From Pachypanchax playfairii (taxonomy: Eukaryota; Chordata; Actinopteri; Cyprinodontiformes; Aplocheilidae), in the NCBI GenBank assembly GCA_006937955.1, contig SSNP01000084.1, positions 2,007,689 through 2,071,688 of the forward strand: a DNA stretch of 64,000 bases, written 5' to 3'. This document shows positions 42,101-50,575 of this stretch, piece after piece. The number at the start of each line of letters is the position of its first letter. Position 1 is the stretch's first letter. Below the pieces are notes generated by a model. The model had not been told where the DNA came from and ran no database searches. It saw only the letters and a list, made by a program, of their open reading frames with translations. The position numbers were made by a program, and so were the translations under genes.

Positions 42101-43801
42101 CTTCTGAAGGCCAAACCTGCCAAAATAAGATTATTTAAATCACTTTTGGGTTAAATATAATAAGAAGAGAGTAAATGTTGCCTCTGCATTGAACTAGACT
42201 GAGCCATTAACTTCTGACCACACATCTGGAACAACAGCAGCAGATGTCTGTGATTTTTGGACGTGTCCTCCCTGAGGACACCTTCAGATTTCATCTGATT
42301 GGTATCTAAAAGCTGTTTGGAGGACATCCAAATACAAAAAGGGAAGTTTTTTTCCTCCTACAGTGGAGCATCGATCACCTAGTCATAATGTTACGGCTGA
42401 TCCAAATATATATTTTTTATAGTATCTCACAGTAGATAACAGCCACCTTTGATCCATCAGATTCTGGTGTGATGTGGATCCAAGCAGACTGGTTTGTTCC
42501 ACAAGCCAGAAAGTCTGATTTAAAATCAGGAAACTCACATCGAAGGTGTTCCAGTGAGTCAGAGAACCAAAAATGACACGACGACAAAAGAGTGAAAAAT
42601 TAGTGAGTGGTAAGACAAGAATAACAATATTCTGAGCTACTATAAAAGGACCCATCAGTCCGGGCCTGCAGCAGCTTCCTCATTCTTTTACACTCGTTTG
42701 AGTTGGAGCTGCGGAGGCTGAAGGAAGGGTCACTGTGAGAGGAACAAGCTCTTCAACTGTCTGCTGTAAACACAATTACCTTCCTTTTACTTTGTGTTTT
42801 TGTGGCTGCATCTATTGCTGAACGGTGGCCGTGAACAAGATCTGCATGTGTTCAGGAAAACCCAGGATCTCCCAGCTGATGGGGAAACACCCAGGGGTGG
42901 AAGCTGGCTGGAAGAGTCTGACATCATCCAAATGTGGGCTTCCATGTTCCTAAGATGCCTCATATGTGCATGCATGAGTGTAACTCTCTCTCACACACAC
43001 ACACACAGATGTGCACAGATGTGTAGTGTTCCTCTAGCTCTGGACAGACATTCATGATTGTGAGTTTGTGCCGCTGCACCGTCACACTGCAGTTCACACA
43101 CCGTGTACAAGCAGAGATGGAAGAACCTGATCAGCTCCACAGACCTTCAGCCATCTGCAGGAAAACTACAGAGATGTTCCCACCAAGCACCCAGCGCAAC
43201 AGACCCCCGCACATCGCACTGCAGATGCTCGGAAATGATCCCAGATCTGGATCTGACTGGGTCTGATCCGGATCCGGGGGGGAGACATCATGCTCCTGTA
43301 AAGTTGAAGGACGGAGGAGGAAATGTGGAGAGATTTGTGGGAGAGGTAGTGACAGTAAACAGCGGGGCAGCGCCGGTGGGGTTTAGTAAGTGATCGGGTG
43401 GGGGGGGGGGCAGAAAAAACTGCAATGACTCTGTCAAAGCCCCACGTCCCGCCGAGGATTATTAAAAACCTGAGAACATACATGACTCATCTCGAGCCTC
43501 ACCTTTTTCCGACAAGCGCAATTTGAAAACACAAAGACGGGATCGGAAAAATCTTCAGGCTAGTTAGCTTCACTTCCTTAGCAAAACCCCGCAGCCGCCA
43601 GCCGAGCGCAGCCTCCGGTCCAGCCCGCCTGCCCAGGTCCTCCCAAACACCCACACCTCTCCACTCACACGTCCTGGGACTTACCGGTCTGATGTGCTGC
43701 TGACGTCGCTGTGAAGACACAACAAGTGCGGGGAGGCTGCTGGACGCCGCTCCGCTGCCCCGGGACAACAGGAGGACCGATCTGCAGACTTTCGCAGCCA
43801 T
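2194..43801 (-). CDS. mcu: MCU, mitochondrial calcium uniporter pore subunit (8 coding exons)
   Basis: MCU forms the Ca2+-selective channel of the mitochondrial inner membrane and works with MICU1/MICU2 and EMRE. Joining complement 43685-43801, 23458-23530, 4085-4255, 3894-3998, 3632-3792, 3002-3205, 2388-2504 and 2194-2274 gives an open frame of 342 residues plus stop, against about 351 in human MCU. The order is: an Arg-rich mitochondrial presequence (residues 1 to about 60); the matrix N-terminal domain (about 65-155, including RRERCQF); a first coiled coil (about 157-215); TM1 (about 223-245); the pore signature SWDIMEPVTYF with D251 and E254 as the selectivity residues; TM2 (about 255-274); and a C-terminal coiled coil. 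All introns have GT-AG ends. Exons 3 to 8 are certain from near-identity to the family. Exon 2 is less sure because the presequence is poorly conserved and two acceptors are possible. Confidence 0.95.
2388..2504 (-). CDS. mcu: MCU exon 7 (matrix segment after TM2)
   Basis: The 39 codons encode EYVYPDARDRQYLLFFHKGV and then KRTRFDIEKYNKLKDDIAE, matching human EYVYPEARDRQYLLFFHKGA. This juxtamembrane region and coiled coil help assemble the tetramer. Acceptor ctgcag|GAGTAC; donor GAG|GTAAAT. Confidence 0.97.
2650..2850. repeat. Compound simple repeat in MCU intron 6
   Basis: Consecutive blocks of AAAC, CAGA, ATACA, AAATA, AAAC and AAAT units make up about 200 bp of the 497-bp intron between exons 6 and 7 (2505-3001). 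A poly-C run at about 2981-2992 sits directly beside the exon 6 donor. Nothing else is visible in the intron. Confidence 0.95.
3002..3205 (-). CDS. mcu: MCU exon 6 (TM1, DIME pore loop, TM2)
   Basis: The 68-codon exon encodes both transmembrane helices and the pore signature. TM1 covers WVLWGGMAYMATQFGILARL. The selectivity motif is WWEYSWDIMEPVTYF, with Asp251 and Glu254 of the fish protein equivalent to human Asp261 and Glu264. TM2 follows as ITYGTAMAMYAYFVLTRQ. The Glu in DIME and the WD pair are intact, so the pore looks functional. MCUb, the dominant-negative paralogue, differs around this loop, and the match here is to MCU. Acceptor tgcag|GTGAGG, donor CAG|GTGAGA, phase 0 at both ends. 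Confidence 0.98.
3206..3631 (-). other. mcu: MCU intron 5
   Basis: A 426-bp A/T-rich intron between the coiled-coil exon and the pore exon. I see no repeat or second gene in it. Confidence 0.85.
3632..3792 (-). CDS. mcu: MCU exon 5 (first coiled coil)
   Basis: The exon encodes EILPQEEAERLNDVKYLVQQ and then LYTTLRIEEHQLCKERELIG, ending LEDLNSQLRPLEK. The heptad-like Leu/Glu/Lys pattern is the coiled coil before TM1 in MCU. The acceptor is ttttatag|AGATAC. The donor, GAGAAG|GTCACT, departs from the GTRAGT consensus but is the only GT that joins in frame to the conserved LEK|VREEL. Confidence 0.95.
3894..3998 (-). CDS. mcu: MCU exon 4 (matrix N-terminal domain, second half)
   Basis: The 105-nt exon encodes DGARIASSTGIDILLLDDFK and then LVINDTTHHVRPPRR, matching the human segment DGVRVAASTGID...RPPKR. 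It is phase 1 at both ends, with acceptor cggcag|ATGG and donor GAGAG|GTGAGT. The introns on either side are only about 86 and 101 bp. Confidence 0.97.
4085..4255 (-). CDS. mcu: MCU exon 3 (matrix N-terminal domain, first half)
   Basis: The exon encodes VTVVYQNGLPVISVSLPSRR followed by ERCQFTLKPLSDCVGVFLQQ and EDRGIDRVAIYSM, nearly identical to human MCU. The RRERC cysteine, which corresponds to the redox-sensitive human Cys97, is present. The acceptor is ctctcag|AGGTGACG. It ends in phase 1 (ATG G|GTATGC). The residue before DGAR is Met, where human has Pro. Confidence 0.96.
8341..8370. other. Assembly gap of 10 N between poly-C runs
   Basis: Ten N bases at 8351-8360 have ten or more C on either side, followed by a CCCT-rich tract. 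The gap is probably unresolved poly-C and its true length is unknown. A lone N also occurs at 22318. Confidence 0.97.
9451..10039 (+). mobile_element. TTAA-flanked MITE, family 1, copy A
   Basis: Closely matches three other copies in this window (22149-22739, 55100-55694, and inverted 57473-58046). The right end is intact (GGCCTCT then TTAA at 10036-10039). The left end is eroded (AGAGACCC, no TTAA). There is no transposase, only short recurring frames. It lies in MCU intron 2. Confidence 0.9.
11300..12572 (-). mobile_element. Degraded DNA transposon, probably Tc1/mariner-type
   Basis: The region resembles a common fish DNA transposon that I recognise from memory. One end reads CCCAACTTTTATAGAATTGG (12542-12561) before GGGCTGCA, and a possible partner end is CTCCAATTCTTATTAT near 11319. 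The interior reads best on the minus strand but is full of stops. A search of a fish repeat library would settle the family and the true borders. The borders given are approximate. Confidence 0.45.
13298..13472. mobile_element. Small hAT-like MITE with 8-bp duplication
   Basis: The 175-bp element has inverted ends (CAGGGGTGTCAAAC and, reversed, CACAGGTGTCAAAC), extended by a matching inner CTCGAGGGCCACC. It is flanked by a perfect 8-bp direct repeat ATGTAAGA (13290-13297 and 13473-13480). An 8-bp target duplication is the hAT hallmark. There is no coding capacity. Confidence 0.9.
13490..14190 (+). pseudogene. Tc1-like transposase remnant interrupted by a MITE
   Basis: Just right of the small hAT MITE, 13499-13531 reads AKHGGGGVMV followed by a stop, resembling the Tc1 transposase motif KHGGGSVMVWG. 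After the 498-bp TTAA element, 14122-14144 reads WFFQQDN, resembling the Tc1 FQQDN block. Both sit in the expected order on the plus strand but are broken by stops. The simplest reading is an old Tc1 copy later hit by other elements. Confidence 0.45.
13603..14100. mobile_element. TTAA-flanked MITE, family 2 (TTAAAGG ends)
   Basis: A 498-bp element whose left end is TTAAAGGTATAATATG and whose right end, read reversed, is TTAAAGGAATACTATG. TTAA occurs at both outer edges (13603-13606, 14097-14100), consistent with a TTAA target duplication. The TTAAAGG-type terminus is like that of T2/Kolobok-class MITEs described in frogs (from memory). There is no transposase. Confidence 0.8.
16838..17560. 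repeat. Dispersed repeat, copy 1 (family unresolved)
   Basis: Parts of this stretch match 50090-50575: the CACATCTGC start, the CAGCTGCACCTTC / GCAGGAT segment, TTCCATGAGCTGGACCA, the ACCATC(A/G)ACCTG segment and a final GATCCAAAA / GGCTTTAATTAG block. The shared order over about 500 bp shows common descent. I see no inverted ends. It may be a worn Harbinger-type or similar DNA transposon. Confidence 0.6.
18665..18820. repeat. TGGA tetranucleotide array
   Basis: About 38 units of TGGA with rare variants (GAAG, GGAC). It runs almost directly into the TAGG array that follows. It lies in MCU intron 2. Confidence 0.97.
18829..19531. repeat. TAGG tetranucleotide array
   Basis: About 700 bp of TAGG units. 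Variant units (TTGG, TTAGTAGG, TCGG, TGGG, and slips such as GTAGTAGG) occur in the first two thirds, while 19329-19531 is nearly perfect. This is not the vertebrate telomere repeat (TTAGGG). Confidence 0.97.
22149..22739 (+). mobile_element. TTAA-flanked MITE, family 1, copy B
   Basis: A 591-bp copy. Both ends are present: TTAAAGAGGCC at 22149-22159 and GACCTCTTTAA at 22729-22739 (one mismatch to a perfect inverted repeat). It has the same orientation as copy A, lies in MCU intron 2 and contains the lone N at 22318. Confidence 0.95.
22782..23187. mobile_element. hAT-like non-autonomous element
   Basis: A 406-bp element starting TAGGGTTGTC and ending GACAACACTA, with a perfect 8-bp direct repeat TTTGGGAT on either side (22774-22781 and 23188-23195). 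Inner bases also pair loosely (GATACC / GTATCG). There is no transposase. It lies about 270 bp from MCU exon 2. Confidence 0.88.
23458..23530 (-). CDS. mcu: MCU exon 2 (short presequence exon, candidate)
   Basis: This exon lies about 20 kb from exon 1 and 19 kb from exon 3. It ends at a good donor (CAG|GTTAGT) and is preceded by a pyrimidine stretch with two AGs 8 nt apart. Starting after the second AG gives 24 codons plus one base, including ESAWPTVSSPLYTLHPAY, which join exon 3 as E-VTVVYQ; human has D-VTVVYQ at that point. Starting after the first AG (23538) gives 81 nt in another frame (TVRRAHGLRSAAH...) that needs the alternative exon 3 start at 4253. I prefer the first model because its exon 3 acceptor is the stronger one. 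Identification rests on position, phase and splice sites, because this segment is weakly conserved. Confidence 0.65.
24471..24739. mobile_element. hAT-like MITE with perfect 8-bp duplication
   Basis: A 269-bp element starting CAGGGCCGGTTCTGGGC and ending, read reversed, CAGGACTGGCCCTGAGC. It is flanked by CCCATAGG at 24463-24470 and 24740-24747. An inner GGTGCCCT / GCCTAGG motif also recurs inverted. There is no coding capacity. Confidence 0.9.
34890..36120 (-). pseudogene. LINE (non-LTR retrotransposon) remnant: endonuclease to reverse transcriptase
   Basis: Read on the minus strand, fragments typical of a fish LINE polyprotein appear in order: GGGIAILINNKWCHPG (endonuclease domain, about 35936-35985); KNNKEVHRKKLENKLLQNN with VRDVW and MKKLTG (linker, about 35310-35400); DGSLDRTNELNIFFNR (about 35230-35282); and TMFFDFSSAFNTIPAEL (reverse transcriptase motif A, with its catalytic Asp, about 34930-34980). 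Several stops and frame changes interrupt them, so the copy is dead and ends after motif A. The clade cannot be fixed from this. Confidence 0.8.
36530..36790 (-). pseudogene. Second LINE fragment (reverse transcriptase C-terminal part)
   Basis: Minus-strand frames include VHAFITSWLELYNSLLSEC and, after a frame change, IQSAAARVQMRIRR. These resemble the conserved LINE segment in which HAF-type and QNAAARVLTRTRR-type motifs follow the catalytic core. It lies upstream, in transcript direction, of an endonuclease fragment, so it cannot be part of the same collinear element. Confidence 0.65.
36912..36975 (+). repeat. Fragment of a common fish retroelement tail
   Basis: The stretch GGTGTAACCTGCCTGTCGCC followed by TGGTGACC and GCGACTGTGAACAGGA resembles a widespread 3' tail of fish LINEs and SINEs, which usually ends in GGATGGATGG. 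It is too short to classify. Confidence 0.45.
39074..39108. repeat. AT dinucleotide microsatellite
   Basis: About 17 TA units in MCU intron 1. Confidence 0.95.
42375..42660. mobile_element. Possible DNA transposon fragment
   Basis: GTCATAATGTTACGGCTGAT at 42381-42400 resembles the terminus of a widespread fish Tc1-like family (TCATAATGTTATGCCTGAT, from memory). No second terminus or duplication was found. Confidence 0.3.
43685..43801 (-). CDS. mcu: MCU exon 1 (start codon, mitochondrial presequence)
   Basis: The start ATG is the complement of 43799-43801 and the peptide begins MAAKVCRSVLLLSRGSG. This matches the start of vertebrate MCU (human MAAAAGRSLLLLL). The 39 codons are rich in Ser, Arg and Ala with almost no acids, as expected of a matrix-targeting presequence. 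The exon ends in phase 0 at a strong donor (CCG|GTAAGT at 43684). A longer in-frame reading starts upstream at 43921, but its extra residues look like translated 5'UTR, so I chose the MAAKVC start. Confidence 0.9.
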
Positions 43802-43960
43802 CGCTGAAGCGAAAACCTCGCCGGGAAGGAGACTGCTGCTGCGGGCGGACCGAGACAGACGCACCGAAGGAAGAGGGAGGGTGGTGGGCGGGTTGCTGGG
43901 CTGGACTACAGCTTCATACACATGCCCAGTGTTGCACCAGTCAGCAGAGACAAAAAAAAA
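43802..43960 (-). promoter_or_regulatory. mcu: MCU promoter and 5'UTR
   Basis: Upstream of the MCU start codon the sequence is rich in G+C and CpG, and lacks a TATA box at a fixed distance. Two GC boxes (GGGCGG at 43843-43848 and 43886-43891) could bind Sp1-type factors. A poly-A run at about 43953-43970 marks the end of the G+C-rich zone. The transcription start itself cannot be located. Confidence 0.6.
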
Positions 43961-43970
43961 AAAAAAAAAA

Positions 43971-46900
43971 ACACTTCAGAGTCACTGTAAACAGTTCTGT
44001 AGCAACCATTCCACTCATATTCACTAAAGTTTGGTTTCAGATGAAATTAAAGTGTGTAATATGCACTTAAACCTGCTTTTATTATCTGTATTCTCAATTA
44101 TTTATTCAAGCATTTATTTTCGTGAAACTATTGACACAAACTGGAGTTCTTTCCATTATTTGTTCAAAAAATCAGATTTAAATACTGGTGTATTTCCCTT
44201 GAATGAGATCCAGAGAAACCAGTATGGATGTTTTTTGTTGTCACTACCAGCAGCAACTATTTATCTGTGTAAAAATAGCTTGTCCTTCAGTCACACTTTA
44301 TGACTTCTGCAGGTCCCAGAAGAGATCACTTCACATGGAACTTTTTCCACAGGCTTCTAACTCTGAGTAGTAAATCAACAGATCAAGCAGTTAAATATTT
44401 TTGTTTTTATCTACAGAGTCACTCAGTTGGTACAAATAGAGACAATGAAGGTGGTAATAAAGTTTGTTTAGTGAATGAATGTCAAGGAGACTCCCATTAG
44501 TGGAACTCCTTAATCTTTGACCCAGCCTGTCGCACCAGTGCCACTCCTGTATCGGTCAAAGGAGAAATCAGATACTATAGTAACTCTCGAGCTGGTATAT
44601 TGGGAGTAAACATCTTTTGTAACTCTCAGCGTAGAGATTTAAGATAACATATTGTCACATGATGGTTTCAGTTTGAAAAGTTAGAAAAGAAAGATTAAAA
44701 TCTGTCAGATTTTTGGTTGTGTTGGTCATGCTTGTTCTCTGTGTGTGAAAAAATAAGGAGTAACGTTTAATTTCTCCTGCGCTCATCCCAATTCCCACTC
44801 GACTTTTTCAGGTGCAGTGCATCAGGCTGCGTGGGCGATGCTATTTAAATGCTAATTTTCAGCCATGGACAATGACCTGCTCAAGGCCTTGAAGCTGCAT
44901 CGATTCATAAGGAAAATCTTTGAGGGGTTTCCAAATACTACAAGCTTGCCTAAACATTTACGGTGCTGCTGGAGCTGCACATGGAGTCTCTGCGGTGGAC
45001 AGAAAACAGAAGAAAAAGGGTGTGGTACAGTAAAATGAACCAGTCTGCTGGTGTTAGATTTCATTTGTGTCTTTTCAGTCATTTCAGACTGTACACAGTT
45101 TTATTTTCAACACAAATCCCCATAATTTAAATTCACCATCATATAACAGAATTAATTTTCGCCAATAATAATGTGAATTTCAAATGATTCCACGTATATT
45201 TAAACATAAGCACAATTATGTTTTTAAACACTTTGCATTTACATCTCAAGGTTATGACAAGATGGAGTCGTTGCGCTTAGTACAAACAGAGGCGTGTAGG
45301 GCGTGCACATGTATGTACACGTCTGTTCATGACTGAAAATTCACCACCCACCTGTAGTCTAACACAATTGCTATTTCCCTGAAGGTTTGTAACTTCTGTT
45401 TCATCACTGCACCAATCAGTTTCGTCTGCAAACACAGTCCTAACATGGTCACAGCAGAGCTTGCAGGCCCAACGCGGAAATATAACAACTATAAAAGGAG
45501 ACGGCTTTTGTCTGCAACTTGTTTGCCAAGTGATCTTTCACCGTCACACAAAGGCAAAGTTTTCACTGCAGTTTTAAACCCTCTAAATATAATCAGCTCT
45601 GACCTATTCGCATAAACTGGTGCAAACTAATATTCCTCTATTGCATTTTGTGAACTCAAATTCCATTCTCCAATTCTCAAAAACTCTCTTCTGGAGACAC
45701 TGATTTGTGTTGTGCATATTTATGGCTTCAATTAAAAAAAAAAGGAAGAACACAGTGGATGTAAATAAGAAGAATGGCTCCAAACCAATAAAGTATTCGC
45801 AACTCACAGCTCGTGGGGTCATGTCGATGTTATTGCTCTTGTAATGTTATTTACATTAAATATGGAATTTCTAAAGCTTACAATTGCATATTGTGGTGTT
45901 TGTGTGAGAAATGGTTCGTGTTAATGAGTCCCGAGCCCTGAAAGCTGCAGGCGCTGTCAAGCAGCCTCGTTTATTAAAAGTCGTGAAATGAAGAAGTGGG
46001 AAGAGATTTGTGATAAAGAATGCATGAAGCTACTTTAACTGTGGTGTGTAGACTTGATAGTATTTAGTGTTGCTTTCAAAAACCTTCTTGTATTTTGTTC
46101 CAACAATCCATTTTTATTGTAATATTTGTATTGATAAAGTATATATATAAGCTCAGATTCTGGCCCCACTTGTGCAGTTAATATTTAATTTATAAGTTAA
46201 TTAAATTATATTGTCTTTATATGGTACAAACCCCCAAAGGTGAAATATTTGACTCACTTTTCACCAAATTATAGTTAATTTGTCAATACAAAGTTTCTTG
46301 TATTGAGCACTGTATATCACATATTTGTGTTATTTGACTCAAAAAGTGCTATACAAGTACAGCCATTTACAAAATGCCATGAGAATATGATAATCTGGTA
46401 CATTAAAGTAAAGCAGGATTAGTGGATTTGCTGGAAGGTAATCAAACAAAGTAATATTAAAAAGTAATCCATTAATTTAACCTGCTGGTTAAACAGTAAT
46501 ACAAAACACAGCAGGCTAGTCCTGGATACAAAGTGAGAGATATGATTGTTTTCAAAAATACCTTGTCTTATCTATAAGACTGTACAGGTATGAATTTTCT
46601 TCCCTGATTGTGTTTATTCAGTGTTTAACACACTGTTGTTTACATTTTTTATGGGTAGTGGTTGATATATTTTTCCGTAGTGGTAAAAAATGACACTCTC
46701 AGTGTTTTTAAAGACTCAGTTGATGTTTGGGCTCAGTTTGTGTTCTATCTATCTACATTTTATTCATCAGCATTTAGCTGATCTGGAGTCGCATCAAACA
46801 GAAATTTGCCCAACAATGTCAGTTTTATTGACTGTGATCACCTCCCCAGGCAGCTCCCCAGCTATTCCTCCCACATTTTATATTCACTCCATCAGATATT

Positions 46901-47330
46901 TATTCATGACTACATTTAGTTTGTACAAGTCTTGCTGTAAAGAGGGCAGTCATTCAGACCTGTCACATTTTTAAGAACAGTTCAGTGCTGTCATTCAGGG
47001 CATGTCTGATTGACAGCTGAGAATCCGGATCCTTCAGTTCAGTACTGTCACAAAAAAGGAGTGCTTCCCATTTACAACTAAATTATACAAGCTACTTTCT
47101 GTACATAATCTAAAAGTGAATTCCATCATGACAGGTTTGAAATGTTAAATATTTTCATGTGAACATATGCTTTATTTCATTAAATGAAATTATTTTTGAT
47201 GAAAGCTATTAAAAACTGTTTTAAACGTTTATAAAGGCACTCTGGTTTATGATAAATACACATTCGTGAAATGATTGCTGAGTAAGGCAACAAAAAAATT
47301 ACATTTGGATTACTCATTCTTTTATTTTGA
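43971..47330. other. Intergenic region between the divergent MCU and MICU1 promoters
   Basis: About 3.4 kb of A/T-rich DNA without a recognisable gene, RNA or transposon. Open frames here are below 100 codons and look random. Confidence 0.7.
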
Positions 47331-47339
47331 AAAATCCCA

Positions 47340-47525
47340 AACATTGGTGGGAGGGGCCTGTTTGAGCTTCTATGGGCGGTGCCGAAGACATATTGGCCTA
47401 TCAGCGTTGCTGTTAAACACGGAACTCAAGTTGCATCTCTGAGGATAGACGAGGTGGAAACGATTTCCGAAGCGCCGAAAAGCTCATTTTTTTAAAGACT
47501 GACTGGTGTTTTACTCGTCGTTAAT
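47340..47525 (+). promoter_or_regulatory. micu1: MICU1 promoter and probable non-coding exon 1
   Basis: This short CpG-containing patch carries two inverted CCAAT boxes (ATTGG at 47343-47347 and 47392-47396) with a GC box GGGCGG (47374-47379) between them. About 130 bp further on, a strong donor (AAT|GTGAGT, GT at 47526-47527) fits a first, untranslated exon ending at 47525. The MICU1 coding sequence begins one base after an acceptor at 53340, so an upstream untranslated exon is required. Human MICU1 also starts with one. The exon's 5' end is unknown. Confidence 0.6.
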
Positions 47526-48635
47526 GTGAGTAAAAGTGTTATCATGTTCAACAGGAAGCCCATTTTTACCGAAGCTGTGTCAGATAAGCGATGAAACGGC
47601 AGCTGACTATAGAGGTCTTCTATCCCAGCTGGCTAGTTAGCGTTAGCTGTCCCACGAAACGGGTGTTTGAGTCTGTAGACTAGCATAAACTACAGTAAGG
47701 CTGAACAATTTAGAAATTACCAACAAACGTTTCTTTTTAATTTGTTAAATAAAATCACAACTGCTAATTTTGGGTTTTTACTGTGTTGCATACGACGTTA
47801 GTTGGCAGATAAAAACAAACATTTGTGCATCATTTACTGTTCGTGTCCGGCATGTTTTTAATCCTCTTCTATCAGTTTTAAGATCTGTTCATGGTGTTGT
47901 CTCCTGAAAAAGTGAAAAGGTGTTTCTTAATGAAGGGATAGGCTTTAGGATGCATGTACATGCTACATAAGATGCAACAATAATCAACATCGTGTATTGG
48001 TCTTTGTTCGGATGATGTGCACAACTCAAGTGGATCCTCACTGTAAATTGGTGTTTAAAAACCTTTATTTCTTATTTAATTGGGTTGCCAAGTCTGTAGC
48101 AAATTATTCCGTACTGATGTTTATTCATCAGTTTGCATTGAGGTAAATTTATGATATCTACAGTTCTAAGATTTGTGTTATGATGGAGATATTCCAGTTG
48201 AATATTAAATAATTATTCTCGTAAGAGTCACTACACTGTCACAGTGTTGCTATAGCTAATATTAAAAGTAATATTGGCTGGTTGTTTGATGCTCGTTTTA
48301 TATTTTAAGACCATTCTCCAAAGTAAAGGGTACATAGATTCAAGTCATCCACTTTTGGTATAGTTGATTTTTCATATCGGTGCAAATTAATTTATATTTT
48401 TGGTATTTTGGATTTCTTTCTCATATTTATGGTTTTTACACTTGGGCTTATTTTTACATTCTCATGCATTTCTGTGTCCATGTTTTGGTTGAAGTTAATG
48501 GGAAACACGTATTTATTCCATACATATGAAGGTAACAGATTATTTCATGATTGTGGTTTCATGTGGCGTTATTGCAGTTTGATAACTACATTTTTCACCC
48601 TGCTTTATTTGATTTAGGTGAGTATTATGCTCTCA

Positions 48636-49150
48636 TTGGCCACTTTAGTGGATACACCTTGCAGTGTCAGACCCCCTTTTTGACATGACAGCGTCATATA
48701 GTTGCCGTCGATATGTTGGCTGCACGTCCATTATGCAAATCTCCCGTTCCACCACATTCCAGATGTGCTTGCTGGATTGAGATCAGGTGACTGCTGAGGC
48801 TGCAAGAGGTCAGTGAACTCACTGTCATGTTCAAGATGATTTGAGTTCTGTGACATGGTGCATTATTCTGCTGGAAGTAGCCATCAGAAGATGGGACTGT
48901 GGTCATAAAGAGATGGATGTCAGTCAGTCATTATTTATACCTGCTAATTCCTGTTGAGGGTGACGGGGTGCTGGTGTCTGTCTCCAGCGATAGAGATGGA
49001 TGTGATTAAAAAATATACTTAGGAAGGGGCAGTGGCTTTTGACCCCCCAATCAAGACTCATTGGACCCAGCAACATTTTCCAATCTGTTATAGTCTTATT
49101 TTGGGGAGTCTGTGTGAACTGTAGCTTCAATTTCTTGTTCTTGGATTCAT
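48636..49150 (-). mobile_element. Degraded Tc1/mariner-like transposon
   Basis: The left end CTCATTGGCCACTTTAGTGG followed by ATACACCTTG matches a common fish transposon terminus (from memory CTCACTGGCCACTTTATTAGG). The interior retains CAAATCTCCCGTTCCACCAC, TTGAGATCAGGTGACTG and CATGGTGCATTATTCTGCTG in the usual order. On the minus strand a short transposase-like piece reads YFQQNNAPCHRTQI (about 48839-48880). The distal half is deleted or diverged. Confidence 0.7.
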
Positions 49151-50089
49151 TGGAGTCCTGATAGGAAACTGTATTAGTAACTACACAGTCCAAACTTTTC
49201 TTTTTGATGGTTTTACCTACAATAATTATGTTTAGTATCTGAACTAAATGAACTAAAAATGTAATCCAAAGTATATGAGCTGCAGCACAGATCTGCTATT
49301 TCATTTAACACAGTGCAGCATTTTCACTTTAGTGTGAGTGTATTTTTATAGCAGAATGGGTTGTGATTAAAATGACAATACAAGGACCTAAAGTTTGGAG
49401 TTATAGTAGTGACTGTACAAAAACTACATCCTTCAGTGTAATTAAACCCTTGGATGATAGTAAACGTGTTCCTTTTAACAGATTTAAAGCAAAAGTTTCA
49501 GCTGCTTTCATTCACCACAGACGTGTTTTATATTATCACTGCACGTTTAGCATGCTAGTCCTGATTGCACAAGCATAATATTTTGCATATCTGCAAGTGT
49601 GAAGAAGTGATTAGGGCTGTGTCACATGAATGTTTCCTCTCAGATTCAACAATGTGTTTAAAATGTCTCTCTTTTCGTATTGATTTATTGCAGAAGCATA
49701 AAAAAACCTTCTCTAACTCCTGCAGCTGTACATGTGTAACTCCACCTTAATGTAAATCTAGTCTGTGGTCAGAGTTCCTAAGGAAATGATTCATGTAATT
49801 TTCAGTGATAGTAACCTCAAATAAACTGATTGATTTGCAGCTGTTAGATGTAGGAGCTTCTTTGACCTGTAGAATTAATGATTGAAAAAGTCAATTCTAC
49901 TTGTTTTAATTTGCTTTAATTCAGGTTAAGCCTTGTTCACAATGACCTGTACGAACGTGTTGCTAGTACGAATCTCCCGTTCCCTATGAAATCTGGAGTT
50001 TGTGAATGTTGTCTGTCTGCACTGTTCTTGTGAAGAGTCTCCGGCTGTCGGATAACAGACGTGGTGGAGGTCCAGTATCTCCAATATAC

Positions 50090-50575
50090 TGTGTGTTGAC
50101 TTGATTCTCACATCTGCTCAGAAATTTGTGTAAAAACTTCCAATTTTCAAAATGACAATAATGCAGAGAGACTCCAGCTGCACCTTCTGCAGCTGCAGGA
50201 TGAAGATCTACCAGCTGTAGCTGCTGCTTTTGAGGACCTGGAGAGAAGACCACCATATGCATGAATGGATCTAGAGGCAGCACCTCAACAGCCAGTGCAG
50301 GATTCAGTTCCATGAGCTGGACCACGAGTCGGAAAGGATCAGAACACCTTTGCTGAGCTGTTGGATTTTGTGGCACGTTCATGGAAAATCTTGAAGCAGA
50401 CCATCGACCTGATCATGAACTTCTGAACAGGCCACAAACACTAGATTCTTACAGGGCTGCATTAAAGAGGCTGTAGGAAAGGATCCAAAAATTATTAGTA
50501 GCAATTCGTATGAGTCATTGTGACAAAGCCTTTAGTTAGAGGTTGTTCTTGGGCTGAAGCTTATTGGGAATAAAG
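50090..50575. repeat. Dispersed repeat, copy 2 (family unresolved)
   Basis: Homologous to 16838-17560 over several blocks, including TTCCATGAGCTGGACCA and the GACCATCGACCTG segment. The left flank (GGTTAAGCCTTGTTCACA, near 49923) might be a transposon terminus, but no matching right end was found. Confidence 0.6.

Larger units (their letters stand above)
23531..43684 (-). other. mcu: MCU intron 1 (about 20.2 kb)
   Basis: Between presequence exons 1 and 2. It holds a hAT element at 24471-24739, LINE remnants at about 34890-36790, a poly-A stretch at about 29226-29245, an AT microsatellite at 39074-39108 and a possible transposon end near 42380. The remaining stretches (24800-34800, 37000-39000, 39200-42300) show no gene or clear repeat. 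The part nearest exon 1 (42800-43684) is richer in G+C. Transcriptional enhancers could lie here, but the sequence alone does not show them. Confidence 0.85.

Noticed and set aside
43003..43400. Frames of 70-105 codons upstream of the MCU exon 1 donor (inside intron 1)
   Set aside because: They overlap on both strands in a G+C-rich region where stops are rare, and no family resemblance is visible.
43685..43921. Longer MCU start at the upstream in-frame ATG (43921)
   Set aside because: The extra 40 residues have no counterpart in the family and read through GC-box promoter sequence. MAAKVC matches the known vertebrate start.
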